Below are positions 19,525 to 30,990 of a stretch of DNA of 64,000 nt, piece by piece. The DNA is from Nannocystis bainbridge. Its GTDB lineage: Bacteria; Myxococcota_A; Polyangia; Nannocystales; Nannocystaceae. Where the stretch lies: positions 927,724-991,723 of the forward strand of contig NZ_JAQNDL010000002.1 in the NCBI RefSeq assembly GCF_028368995.1, written 5' to 3'. The position numbers and the translations under genes were made by a program. Within the stretch, counting starts at the first letter, position 1. Each line of letters starts with the position of its first letter. The notes below the pieces were generated by a model. That model did no database searches. It worked only from the letters and a program-made list of their open reading frames with translations, and was not told the origin of the DNA.

Positions 19525-20127
19525 ATGGCAGCCGATCGTCACACGCTGGCGCGCGCGCTCGAGTTCGCTGCGGTCGCCCACGGCGAGCAGACGCGCAAGG
19601 GCACCACGATCCCGTACGTCAGCCACCTGTTGCAGGTCAGCGGGCTCGTCCTTGAGTGGGACGGCGATCTCGAGCAGGCGACCGCCGCGCTGCTGCACGA
19701 CGTCGTCGAAGACACGCCGGTGAGCCTGCGCGAGGTCGTCGAAGCGTTCGGTCCGGGGGTCGGCGAGATCGTCGGCGACTGCACCGACACCGGCGCCGAC
19801 GAGACCCCGGGCAGCAAGCGGCCGTGGCTGCTGCGCAAGCGCGGCTACCTCGACAAGCTGCGCAGCGTCGGAGCGCGCAGCGCCCTCGTGATCGCCTGCG
19901 ACAAGCTGCACAACACCTCGACGCTGCTCGTCGATCTCGAGCTCCACGGGCTGGAGACGCTGGGCCGCTTCAACGCGCCGGCGCCGAAGCAGCTGTGGTA
20001 CTTCCGCTCGGTCGCCGCGGCCCTGCGCGGGCGCGTGCCCGACGGGCTGCAGGCGCTGCTGGCCGAGCACGCCGAGCGGTTCGCGGCGCTGACCGGCGCG
20101 GTCGAGTGGCGCGAGGACGCGGGCTAG
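19525..20127 (+). CDS. HD-domain hydrolase, RelA/SpoT-HD (MESH1)-like
   Basis: 200 aa. The order of metal-binding residues matches the RelA/SpoT-type HD fold: AVAHGEQTRKG (~16-26), YVSHLLQV (~31-38), LLHDVVEDT (~57-65) and ACDKLHN (~125-131). Small stand-alone versions (MESH1) hydrolyse (p)ppGpp or other nucleotides. There is no synthetase, TGS or ACT domain. ATG 19525 lies 5 nt after AGTGAGGG and gives a typical N terminus. Alarmone hydrolase is the leading guess; a related nucleotide phosphohydrolase is possible. Confidence 0.8.
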   Translation: MAADRHTLARALEFAAVAHGEQTRKGTTIPYVSHLLQVSGLVLEWDGDLEQATAALLHDVVEDTPVSLREVVEAFGPGVGEIVGDCTDTGADETPGSKRPWLLRKRGYLDKLRSVGARSALVIACDKLHNTSTLLVDLELHGLETLGRFNAPAPKQLWYFRSVAAALRGRVPDGLQALLAEHAERFAALTGAVEWREDAG

Positions 20128-20140
20128 CGCCTGTCGCAGA

Positions 20141-20216
20141 GGACATGCTCGGACGAGCATGTCGCCGGGGGCATGTCGCTTCGGGCATGTCGTTTCGGGC
20201 ATGTCTCGAGAGACAT
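20141..20216. repeat. Cluster of palindrome arms between convergent genes
   Basis: Successive units: GGACATGCTCGGACGAGCATGTC (20141-20163), GGGCATGTCGCTTCGGGCATGTCG (about 20169-20192), and CGGGCATGTCTCGAGAGACAT (about 20196-20216). Several arms can pair with more than one partner. The cluster fills most of the 134-bp gap between the stops of the HD gene and the DUF4388 gene. Confidence 0.88.
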
Positions 20217-20261
20217 ACAAGGCCGGCCGTTCAGGCGGGCCCCCGAAGCCCGCGAGGCGGG

Positions 20262-21086
20262 TCAGCGCTGGAACGCCAGCGCCGGCGCGCCGCCGAGCTC
20301 GAGCTGCAGGTGCCCGAGCAGGCGCAAGGTGAACAGCAGGGCCAGCAGCTCGTGCTCGTCGACCTCGAAGTCGTCGAGCAGCTCGGCGAGGGTGCGCGAG
20401 CCGTCGAGGCGCGCCAGCCAGGCCGACTCGCTCGGCTCGAGCATGAGGGTCGCGGTCAGCTCGGCGCGGCCGTCGTCGGTGCGGTGCTCGTAGGCGAGGC
20501 GCGGCAGCTGGTGGTGGTCGCCGATGGCGTCCCACAGGCGGCGCAGGGGGATCCGGTGGCGGGCCGCGCTCATGAGGATGGCGGCGAGCGAGCGGTCCAG
20601 GACGACGCGGTCGGTGCACGGCCCGGGCTCGAACTGCCAGCTGCCCTCGTTCCACGAGAACATCGATTCGACCATGCGCAGGATCTGCTCGCCGAGCGCC
20701 TCGTTGAGCTCGCGCTCGCGGATGAGGCCGTTCTCGAGCAGGACCTCGCCGATCCGCTTGCCGCTGGTGCGCGCGAGCAGGTCCTGGGCCTGATCGAACT
20801 GCGCCCGCGTCAGCAGTCCGCGGACCAGCAGGCGATCGGTGAGGCGATCGCCGGCCTCGTTGCTGCGGGCGAACACCGGCGCGCCGGCGGCCAGCCACAG
20901 CGTCTTCTCGAGCGCGCCCTTGCGCAGGCGCAGGCACCCGCTGCGACCCTCGCTGTGGAACTGCCACAGCAGCTCGGGCAGAGGGAAGTCGCGCAGGCGG
21001 CCACCCTCGGGCCGGGCCTCGCCGCCCGGAGCGGACGCTCCTGCAGGGGAAGCAGACTCTGCGCGGCTCGGATCTTGGGTATCCAT
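20262..21086 (-). CDS. DUF4388-domain protein
   Basis: 274 aa, cytoplasmic. The N-terminal domain after a disordered start (~30-100: LPELLWQFHSEGRSGCLRLRKG, TLWLAAGAPVFARSN) matches DUF4388, a domain common in myxobacteria and often found in signalling and motility proteins. The rest is helical, with a second unit around GEVLLENGLIRERELNEALGEQI, as seen in proteins combining DUF4388 with a GspE N-terminal-like domain. No catalytic motif is visible. It ends in a convergent arrangement with the HD gene across the palindrome cluster. Confidence 0.8.
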   Translation of the reverse strand: MDTQDPSRAESASPAGASAPGGEARPEGGRLRDFPLPELLWQFHSEGRSGCLRLRKGALEKTLWLAAGAPVFARSNEAGDRLTDRLLVRGLLTRAQFDQAQDLLARTSGKRIGEVLLENGLIRERELNEALGEQILRMVESMFSWNEGSWQFEPGPCTDRVVLDRSLAAILMSAARHRIPLRRLWDAIGDHHQLPRLAYEHRTDDGRAELTATLMLEPSESAWLARLDGSRTLAELLDDFEVDEHELLALLFTLRLLGHLQLELGGAPALAFQR

Positions 21087-21406
21087 GGGGCGGCTTCGTC
21101 CGTCTGCGCCGGCGGCGCGTACTCGACAAGATAGACCACAGCCGGCCGACCAGGGCGGCGGGGTCGCCGAGCTTCACGGGGCAGGCGCGTGGATTGCCGC
21201 GTGTGGGCCCGCACGTGAGGCAGTGCGGGGTCCGCGAAGTCCGAGCCGGGGGCGGCGGGATAGAAGCGAGCCTGTCTGAAAGAACAGGTCTCATGCGCTA
21301 TGTCCGAAGAGACACCTGGTTCGTCGGCGCGCGCGGCGGCGGCCCGGCCCGGGCGCCGGACGGGCGCCCTTGCTGGGCCGCGCGTGGCCGCGATAAAACG
21401 CCGGCC
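21087..21406. other. Divergent intergenic region, 320 bp
   Basis: Separates the starts of the DUF4388 gene (minus) and the beta-helix lipoprotein gene (plus), so it should hold both promoters, though I cannot name a clear -35/-10 pair. It carries two palindrome-family units near the plus-strand gene: CCTGTCTGAAAGAACAGGT (21271-21289) and ATGTCCGAAGAGACA (21300-21314). The lipoprotein frame is open through part of this region, but no signal peptide appears until ATG 21407. Confidence 0.6.
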
Positions 21407-23146
21407 ATGAGGCTCGCCCCGCTCGCCGCGCTCGCGCTGTCCGTCACCGCTTGCCCGAAACCGGGGGCCGAGCCCGCCAGCGAGGCGAAGCCAGGACCCG
21501 CGCCGGTGGCGGTCCAGACGCCGCAGAGCGCGGCCGGGAGCATCACGCCCGGGGCGACGCGCGTGACGGAGTGCCCGCGCTCGCTCGGGGGCGCCGAGGC
21601 GCAGATCGATCGGGTGATCTCGAAGGACTGCGGGCCGGTCACGGTGGTCGAGGATTACCGCGTCGACAACGGCTCGCTCACGCTCGAGGCCGGGGCGACG
21701 CTGCAGTTCAAGGACGGCGCGGCGCTGATCGTCGGCGCGTCGGAGCCGGCGAAGCTGCTGGTCGCGGGCACGCCGACGGAGCCGGTCACGCTGACTTCGG
21801 CCAGCGACAAGGCGGCGGGCGCGTGGCGAGGCGTGGAGCTCGGCGACAAGGCGGCGCGCTCGCAGATCCAGGGCGCGGTGATCGAGTTCGCCGGCACGGA
21901 GGAGCGGGCGCTGTGGATCGCGGCCGCCGAGGTGACGCTCGAGGGCACGACGATCCGCGAGGCCCGCGGTCCGGCGATCCGGCTCGAGGGCGCGGGCAGC
22001 CTGGCGTCGTTCACCGGCAACACGCTGCGCAAGCTCGGCTCGAAGGCGGCGATCGTGGCCCCGGCGACGGCGGTGATCGGGATCGCCGGCGGCAACCGCT
22101 TCGACGGCGAGGCGGTGGTGCAGGTGCTGGGCGGTGACATCGGCGCGCCGACCACGTGGCCCAACCCGGGCGTGCCGCTGCGGCTCAACGAGGAGGTGCG
22201 GGTGGGTGGCGCCGGGCCCGAGCGCGCGGTGCTCAACCTGTCCCCGGGGACAGAGCTGCGGTTCGGGCCGGAGGGTCGGCTGTCGATCGGCAGCAGCGCC
22301 GACGGCGGCCTGGTGGCCCGCGGCACCAGCGAGGCGCCGATCACGTTCACGGCCGGCGATCGGCGTCAGGCCGGTGGGTGGGGCGGGCTGCAGATCTGGG
22401 CCCGCGGCGAGGCGGACCTCGAGCACGCGGCCTTCGAATTCGGCGGCGGCGGCGACGAGGGCACCGCCGCGCTGATGGTCGAGGACGGGGCGCTGTCGCT
22501 GCGCGAGACGACGTTTCGCAGCAACCGCGCGGGCGTGGCGATCCGCGGCAAGGCGACGCTGCGCGCGCTGGCCGACAACCGCTTCGCGGCCACCAAGCGG
22601 GCGCTCGAGCTGCCGGCCGACCTGGTCGGGGCGCTCGGCGAGGGCAACGCGTTCGACAGCGACGGGCGCATCGTGGTGGTCCCGGGCGCGGTCACCAGCA
22701 AGGCGACGTGGGCGGCTCACGGCGCGCCGCTCGAGCTGAGCGGCGAGGTGCTGGTCGGCGCCGAGCTGACCCTCGAGGCAGGTCTGCGCGTGCTCGCCGG
22801 ACCCGAGGCCGCGCTGATCGTCGGCAGCGACGCGCCGGCGGCCCTGCTGGCCCACGGGACCGCGGAGGCGCCGATCCAGCTGGCGGCGAGCGCCGGGGTG
22901 TGGCGCGGCATCAAGCTGCACGGCAAGACGCTGGCGAGCACGCTGCAGCACGTCGAGCTGTCGCAGACGGGGGCAGAGCCGGCGGTGTGGGTCGAGGCGC
23001 CGACCGAGGTGCGCCTCGACAACGTCACCTGCGCGAAGTGCAAGGCGGCGGTGGTCGGCTGGCAGTGCGGCGCCTCGGTGTCGCAGTCGGCGGTGCTGGC
23101 GACCGACGGCACGCCGGCGATCGACGCGCCGCCGCAGGGCTGCTGA
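21407..23146 (+). CDS. Beta-helix surface lipoprotein
   Basis: About 579 aa. The lipobox LSVTAC puts the lipidated Cys at residue 16. After a short Pro/Ala-rich linker the protein is made of about 20-residue repeats rich in Gly, Asn and Val/Ile (for example GGNRFDGEAVVQVLGG, GNAFDSDGRIVVVPGA), typical of a right-handed parallel beta-helix. Two half-repeats recur (EAGATLQFKDGAALIVG and EAGLRVLAGPEAALIVG), suggesting internal duplication. It probably sits on the outer membrane; function unknown. The palindrome CTGTCCCCGGGGACAG at 22239-22254 is read in frame. Confidence 0.82.
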   Translation: MRLAPLAALALSVTACPKPGAEPASEAKPGPAPVAVQTPQSAAGSITPGATRVTECPRSLGGAEAQIDRVISKDCGPVTVVEDYRVDNGSLTLEAGATLQFKDGAALIVGASEPAKLLVAGTPTEPVTLTSASDKAAGAWRGVELGDKAARSQIQGAVIEFAGTEERALWIAAAEVTLEGTTIREARGPAIRLEGAGSLASFTGNTLRKLGSKAAIVAPATAVIGIAGGNRFDGEAVVQVLGGDIGAPTTWPNPGVPLRLNEEVRVGGAGPERAVLNLSPGTELRFGPEGRLSIGSSADGGLVARGTSEAPITFTAGDRRQAGGWGGLQIWARGEADLEHAAFEFGGGGDEGTAALMVEDGALSLRETTFRSNRAGVAIRGKATLRALADNRFAATKRALELPADLVGALGEGNAFDSDGRIVVVPGAVTSKATWAAHGAPLELSGEVLVGAELTLEAGLRVLAGPEAALIVGSDAPAALLAHGTAEAPIQLAASAGVWRGIKLHGKTLASTLQHVELSQTGAEPAVWVEAPTEVRLDNVTCAKCKAAVVGWQCGASVSQSAVLATDGTPAIDAPPQGC

Positions 23147-23265
23147 CGGGGCAGGGGAGGCGCGTCGGCCCTGAGGTCGCGTCGGGCGGTATCACCGGTC
23201 ACGGGCAGCGACGGCGACGACGCGCCTGCGGTCCCGTGTGGTCGCGCGAGTGAGATGGCCGAAGC

Positions 23266-23302
23266 GACATGTCTTCATGCACATGTCCGACCAGTCATGT
23301 TC
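23266..23302. repeat. Degenerate palindrome cluster between convergent genes
   Basis: GACATGTC, ACATGTCC and TCATGTTC arms in 37 bp, poorer in symmetry than other copies. It lies in the 204-bp gap between the stops of the beta-helix lipoprotein and the receiver-domain gene; I see no other feature there. Confidence 0.7.
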
Positions 23303-23350
23303 TAGCGGCGCTGGATCGCGGGCGGACCGGGCGGGCCCGGCCGGCGCGGA

Positions 23351-23773
23351 TCACAGCAGGCCGAACTTCTCGGGCTGGACTTCGCGCAGCACGTCGCGGA
23401 TGCGCGACTGCAGCAGGTCGTCCTCGTACGGCTTCATCACGTAGCCGTGGGCGCCGTTGCGCAGGCCCCAGTAGCGGTCGCTCTCGCGGGCCATCGTCGT
23501 GACGAACACGAACGGCGGCACCTGGCCCGCAGGCAAGGTCGCGCGCAGGCGGCGGAGGATCGACAGGCCGCTCAGGCCCTCGAGCAGCACCTCGCTCAGC
23601 ACCAGATGGGGCTTGCGCTGCTCGATGAGCGCCAGCGCGACCTGGCCGTCGCTGGCGGCGTGGACCTCGAGCGACAGCCCCAGCTCCTCCGCGGGCACGC
23701 GCAGCAGCTCCTGCACGCGGGCCCGCTCGCGCGGGTCGGGGTCGGCGACGACGACGTGGCGCGGCTCGCTCAT
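23351..23773 (-). CDS. Stand-alone receiver-like protein with Glu at the phosphorylation site
   Basis: 140 aa, one REC domain. The N-terminal acidic pair is reduced (VVADPDPRER). At the phospho-acceptor position the sequence reads HLVLSEVLLEGLSG, so Asp is replaced by Glu near residue 60. The Thr (FVTTM) and Lys (YVMKPYE) switch residues are kept. A Glu there often mimics the phosphorylated state, so the protein may be permanently active or respond to something other than phosphorylation. It is 7 bp downstream of the next minus-strand gene, probably in one operon. Confidence 0.88.
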   Translation of the reverse strand: MSEPRHVVVADPDPRERARVQELLRVPAEELGLSLEVHAASDGQVALALIEQRKPHLVLSEVLLEGLSGLSILRRLRATLPAGQVPPFVFVTTMARESDRYWGLRNGAHGYVMKPYEDDLLQSRIRDVLREVQPEKFGLL

Positions 23774-23780
23774 GTTCGCC

Positions 23781-25097
23781 TCAGACCGGCACGGGCATCA
23801 CCCGCTTGCGCACCAGGTTGGCCTTGGCATGGCGGTAAAGCACGCGGGCGACCGCGTAGGTGCCCGTACGGGTCTTGCGCGCGATCTCCTTGACGCTGTT
23901 GCGGCCGTTGACCAGCTCGAGCACCGCCAGCTCGTCGCGCGGCAGCGCCTCGCGGCTCAGCTTGGCCACCTGCTCGTCGATGCGGAGGTACACGTCGTCG
24001 ACGTCGGGGATGTGCGGGCCCATGAGCGCCTGCTCGTCGATCAAGCGCAGGCCGTCGAGCAGCGCGTCGGCGATGGTCAGCTCGGCCCGGCCCTGGGCGG
24101 CGGCGGCGGTGGCCATCGGGTCGAGCTCGACCGTCGGGGTGAACGTGAAAGTGCCCTGCTTCCACGCCAGCAGGTGGGAGATCAGCGCGCGGGCCTGGTC
24201 GACCAGGATCTGCGCCAGCTCGGCGGGGCTGAGGAACCCGCCCTCGACCAGGCGCGAGCCGAGCGGCCGCTGCTCCGGGTCCTTGCCGACGATGAACGCC
24301 TCGAGCTGCTCGTCGCGCATGAATCCGCCCTCGACGACGAAGCGGCCGAGCTTGAGGTCTTCCTCGGTGCCCTTGACCTCGGCCAGGCGGATCCGGCCGG
24401 CGTCGAGGTGCAGCTTGCCCCACGACGAGCCTTGCTCGACCTTCAGCACCCCGCGCACGCCGGAGTTGCCGAGCATCTCGAGCACGGCCTCGAGGCGGAC
24501 CCCGCCGAGCGAGCCGCGGATCGCCGGCTTGTCGGCCTGGACCGCGAACTCTTCGTCGGAGCGCAGCGCCTTGACGAAGTGGTCGACGTCGGCGTCACTG
24601 AACTCCTGGCCAGGAAAGTGGTCGCCCAGCAGGTGCTTGAGCCGGGTCACGGCCGGGTCCTGCGGGGTCACGGCCGGCGCCTTGGACGCCGCGGGGACGT
24701 GGCCTTCGAGCGCCTCCTCGACGATCTTGATCAGCGCCGGGGTGCTGAACGGCCGCCGGAGGGCGGGCAGGTCCTCGGCGCCCGGGATCGGGTTGGGGTT
24801 CGAGCGGCTGACGAGCAGGATCCCCGGGAGCTGCGCACCGCCGGGGATCTGGACCAGCGCCCGGAGCACGCCGCCCGAGGCGGCGGGGTCGGCGGCGGCG
24901 TCGAGCAGGAGGGCCATGATCGCCCGATCCCCGGCCGGACCGTGCCGCTTGCACAGTTCGACCGCGTCCTGCTGCGTGTGCGCGTTGAACACCTGGTAGC
25001 CGGCCAGCCGCAGGCCCGCCGTCGCCAGCTTGGCCGTGGTCGTATTCGGGTCGTAGTACAGAATCCCGGGCTGGGACGGGCCGGACGGGGCTGGCAT
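23781..25097 (-). CDS. Degenerate receiver plus DUF4388 regulator
   Basis: About 438 aa from ATG 25097. The N-terminal ~120 residues have a receiver-like fold (GILYYDPNTTTAKLATAGL, MALLLDAAADP) in which the conserved Lys reads as Arg (LRRPFS), so it is a divergent receiver. A linker leads to a DUF4388 domain (~200-320: LEAVLEMLGNSGVRGVLKVEQ, GKLHLDAGRIRLAEVKG) and a helical C-terminal region ending in a winged-helix-like segment (VNGRNSVKEIARKTRTGTYAVARVLYRH). It is likely a signalling adaptor or regulator. Its start is 56 bp from that of the divergent tandem kinase, hinting at a shared pathway. Confidence 0.78.
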   Translation of the reverse strand: MPAPSGPSQPGILYYDPNTTTAKLATAGLRLAGYQVFNAHTQQDAVELCKRHGPAGDRAIMALLLDAAADPAASGGVLRALVQIPGGAQLPGILLVSRSNPNPIPGAEDLPALRRPFSTPALIKIVEEALEGHVPAASKAPAVTPQDPAVTRLKHLLGDHFPGQEFSDADVDHFVKALRSDEEFAVQADKPAIRGSLGGVRLEAVLEMLGNSGVRGVLKVEQGSSWGKLHLDAGRIRLAEVKGTEEDLKLGRFVVEGGFMRDEQLEAFIVGKDPEQRPLGSRLVEGGFLSPAELAQILVDQARALISHLLAWKQGTFTFTPTVELDPMATAAAAQGRAELTIADALLDGLRLIDEQALMGPHIPDVDDVYLRIDEQVAKLSREALPRDELAVLELVNGRNSVKEIARKTRTGTYAVARVLYRHAKANLVRKRVMPVPV

Positions 25098-25153
25098 GGA
25101 TGCGGCAAAGGATACTCGGAAACCGCCGAGTCGTGGTAGCGTTTGGCACACAC

Positions 25154-28000
<2,847 letters not shown>

Positions 28001-28181
28001 CGCGCAAGTTCGGGCCTGCGTGATCGCGCCGGGATCAAGGCGCGAACGCGCGCTGGCCGGAGCCTCTCAGAAGTGGACGCGCGGGGAGATGTGGGGCCAT
28101 AATTGGCGTGCCCTTGTCAGGCCGGGCCAGGTGATGTCACCTTAGCCCGCCGCTCCGGCCCCTTTGGGTCCCCCCGCGCTC

Positions 28182-29099
28182 ATGTACGCCTCGATCCTGG
28201 TCGCCTTCTCGCTCGTCCTCTCGCCTGCGCCTGGGGTCTGCCGTAGCGCGCCGCCGCAGCCGGCACAAGCCGAACGCGTGTTGCTGCCGCCGGCCTCGCG
28301 CGGCGTGCCCACGCCGCCCGCAGCCAAGCGCGAGCGCCTGGCCGCGTCGGCCTCGGTCGCCATCGACACCGCAGCCGCCGGCGAAGAGGGTCAGCTGATG
28401 AACCCGCGGATCCAGGCCCGGGTGGTCGACGCCATGCGGGCGTTCAACATCACCGAGGGCAAGGACGCCGGCCTGCCGAAGGTCGCGATCAAGGTCAGCG
28501 AGCTCGGAGGCGACGCGATCGGGTGGAGCTACACCATCGACGTCCGCCACGGCAGCGACCAGGCCATCTCGGGCGGCAGCCTGCGCGGCGAGTGTGTCGA
28601 CTGCATCGAGAAGGAGCTGGTCGAGAAGGTCGGCACCGACGCTCGCCTCGCGCTGCAGCAGCTCCGCGTCTACATCGACGAGTACAACGCCAAGGTCGAC
28701 GCCGACAACAAGCAGGCCGAGTCCTCCGCGACGACGACCACCGGCGACGCCGCGGCGACGCCGGGCGGGCCCACGGTCGACGCCGGTCCGGGCGGCGAAG
28801 CGGCGATGCATCCGCTGTGCAAGGCCGGCATCGGCCTCATGGCCGCTGGCGTGGTCGGCATCGGTGTCGGCATCGGCCTCGCGCTGGTGCCCGATCGACA
28901 GATCGATCCGAACATCGGCTACGAGCTTCGCAGCACCACGCTTCCTGGGTACGTGACGCTCGGAATCGGCGGCGCGGCGGCGCTCGCCGGCGTGGCTCTG
29001 TTCGTCGTCGGTCACCGCAAGGCCCGCGCGTCGCAGACCGCGCTCGTACCCAGCTTCGGCGCGGGCATGGTCGGGCTGCAGTGGTCCGGCCGCTTCTGA
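28182..29099 (+). CDS. Secreted or membrane protein of unknown function, C-terminal LQWSGRF
   Basis: About 305 aa from ATG 28182. MYASILVAFSLVLS is a likely signal peptide. A soluble region (~60-190) contains two Cys in ECVDCIEKELVEK. Two Gly/Ala-rich hydrophobic helices follow (~215-235 and ~255-280), and the end reads GLQWSGRF. The product of the gene at 55740 shares this plan (signal, linker, two helices, GLQWSF), so the two may belong to one myxobacterial family. No motif gives a function. It precedes the lipoprotein array by 30 bp in the same direction. Confidence 0.65.
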   Translation: MYASILVAFSLVLSPAPGVCRSAPPQPAQAERVLLPPASRGVPTPPAAKRERLAASASVAIDTAAAGEEGQLMNPRIQARVVDAMRAFNITEGKDAGLPKVAIKVSELGGDAIGWSYTIDVRHGSDQAISGGSLRGECVDCIEKELVEKVGTDARLALQQLRVYIDEYNAKVDADNKQAESSATTTTGDAAATPGGPTVDAGPGGEAAMHPLCKAGIGLMAAGVVGIGVGIGLALVPDRQIDPNIGYELRSTTLPGYVTLGIGGAAALAGVALFVVGHRKARASQTALVPSFGAGMVGLQWSGRF

Positions 29100-29129
29100 T
29101 ATCTTGTGGGGTCGAGGTTCGAGGTACTT

Positions 29130-30824
29130 ATGTCGGAGCTTGGTTTGCGTGGTCTCGGGGTGCGAACGCTGTCCATGATGCTCGGCGCGGGCGCGCTGAT
29201 CGGATTCGCGGGCGGCTGCTTCATCACCAACACCGCCCACTGCGGCTACCACGAGAACGGGGCCGAAAACCCGTGTCCCGTGGGCTTCGTGTGCAGCGCG
29301 TGCGCGTCGGCCAACAACGGCTGCGTGCCCGTGAGCGAGGCCGACGCGATCGAGCCGAGCTGTCGTGAAGGCGGCGGCACCACGGGGCCGACCACCGAGT
29401 CCAGCACGGCCGACCCGACGGTGGGTCCGACCTCGATGCCGACGACCACGGAGACCTCGACGACCGACGATACGACGATCGGCGTGACGACGATGGGCCC
29501 GACGTCGACCACCGACTCGACGACCACGCAGACGACCGAGACCAGCACCACCGAGGCGCCGTCGACCACGATCGAGACGATGTGCGACCCGGGCAACCTC
29601 AACGACCCGAACTGCGGCGAGCAGTACTGCGTGGCCCAGAATCAGTGCGGCTGGTGCACGTCGCTGCCGGAGGACAAGACCTGCAACGACGTGAACACCG
29701 CCACGCCGGCGTGCGACGAGGCCTCGGGCCTGTGCGTCGAGTGCACGGAGCAGGAGGCGCAGCTGTGCACCGGCGCCACGCCGACCTGCGATCCGGAGAC
29801 GCATGAGTGCGTCCCGTGCACCGAGCACTCGCAGTGCGGCAGCACGGCCTGCGACATCTTCGAGGGCAGCTGCTTCCCCGAGCAGTCGGTGTTCTTCGTC
29901 AAGGGCGGCAAGGTCGACTGTCAGGCCAAGACCGGCCTGACGGCGGACAGCCCGTTCTGCAAGTTGACCGATGTCCCGCTCGACGCGGCCAAGACGACGG
30001 TCCGGCTGCTCGCCAGCAACGACGCTCCCGGCGGGCTGTCCGTCCCCGCCGGCAAGGTCGTGGCCATCGTCAAGCACAACGCGGGCATCCCCGAGATCAA
30101 CGGCGCCAACATCCTGGGCCCGTCTCTGCAGGTCAGCGGCGCCGGGGCGCGGCTCTACATCTCGGGCGTCAAGCTCCGCTTCGCCCAGGGCGCGCTCGTC
30201 AAGTGCACCGGCGCCCGGCTCTACGCCCACGACTCGTGGTGGGACGGCAACAACCTCAACGCCGCGCGCGGCATCGAGGGTTCGAGCTGCGACGTGTCGA
30301 TCCACCGCTCGCGGATCGTGCGCTGCGGCGCGGCGATGCAGCTCACCGCCGGTTCGCTGTGGATGGAGAACAGCTTCGTCATGGAGAACGGCGCCAACAC
30401 TGCGGCGCACACCGCGTTCAACTTCGTCAACGCGGTGCAGGGCACGATCACGTACTCGACCATCGCCCGCAACCGGGTGATCGGCGGGCTGTCGGCCTTC
30501 AAGTGCGGCGGCAACCCGTCGACGATCACCGTGCGCAACTCGGCGGTCATCGGCGTCAATCCGATCACCGACTGCGGCGCCGCCCTGTCGTTCGTGAACG
30601 GTCGCGTCGAGGAGACCGCGGACGAGACCGCGGCCAACATCGTCATGAACCAGTGGTTCAACCCTGGCCTCGAGGACGTGTACACGCCGCGCAAGAGCGA
30701 CAACATGGACCCGCTCGAGGACATGGCGGTCTGGCAGGAAGGCGATCCGCGGCGGGACTTCAGCAACGAGGCGGTGATCCCCACGGAGGATCCCAGCTTT
30801 GCCGGAGCCAGGCAGCCGCTCTGA
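29130..30824 (+). CDS. Cys-rich beta-helix lipoprotein, array member 1
   Basis: About 564 aa from ATG 29130. A lipobox (IGFAGGC) marks a lipoprotein. A first Cys cluster is followed by a Thr/Ser-rich linker (~90-150), a conserved Cys-rich module (~155-255: CVECTEQEAQLCTG, CDPETHECVPCTEHSQC, then AVF-like strands) and a beta-helix region (~290-520). The C-terminal motif of its four downstream neighbours (GDP-DYDG-PRP) is degraded here (GDPRRDFSNEAV), so this is the most divergent copy. The Cys modules probably form disulfides on the cell surface. Role unknown; adhesion or surface recognition is possible. Confidence 0.85.
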   Translation: MSELGLRGLGVRTLSMMLGAGALIGFAGGCFITNTAHCGYHENGAENPCPVGFVCSACASANNGCVPVSEADAIEPSCREGGGTTGPTTESSTADPTVGPTSMPTTTETSTTDDTTIGVTTMGPTSTTDSTTTQTTETSTTEAPSTTIETMCDPGNLNDPNCGEQYCVAQNQCGWCTSLPEDKTCNDVNTATPACDEASGLCVECTEQEAQLCTGATPTCDPETHECVPCTEHSQCGSTACDIFEGSCFPEQSVFFVKGGKVDCQAKTGLTADSPFCKLTDVPLDAAKTTVRLLASNDAPGGLSVPAGKVVAIVKHNAGIPEINGANILGPSLQVSGAGARLYISGVKLRFAQGALVKCTGARLYAHDSWWDGNNLNAARGIEGSSCDVSIHRSRIVRCGAAMQLTAGSLWMENSFVMENGANTAAHTAFNFVNAVQGTITYSTIARNRVIGGLSAFKCGGNPSTITVRNSAVIGVNPITDCGAALSFVNGRVEETADETAANIVMNQWFNPGLEDVYTPRKSDNMDPLEDMAVWQEGDPRRDFSNEAVIPTEDPSFAGARQPL

Positions 30825-30871
30825 AGGTAGGCGCAGGGGCGCACAGGGTTTTGCGCCCGGCGCTGCGCCCG

Positions 30872-30893
30872 GGGCCCTCGTAGGGCCCTGATT
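30872..30893 (+). terminator. Possible weak terminator
   Basis: GGGCCCT (30872-30878), CGT loop, AGGGCCC (30882-30888), then TGATTGTTCGTT. The stem is short and the T-run is poor. It lies 48 bp after array member 1 and before member 2. Confidence 0.3.
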
Positions 30894-30990
30894 GTTCGTT
30901 CAGCGGTGTGCTGTGGAGACGTGGTTCCGGCGGCTCGCCTGGCGGGGGCGGTTGTCCGGCGCGGGAGGGTGAGCGATAATCGAACTTGCC

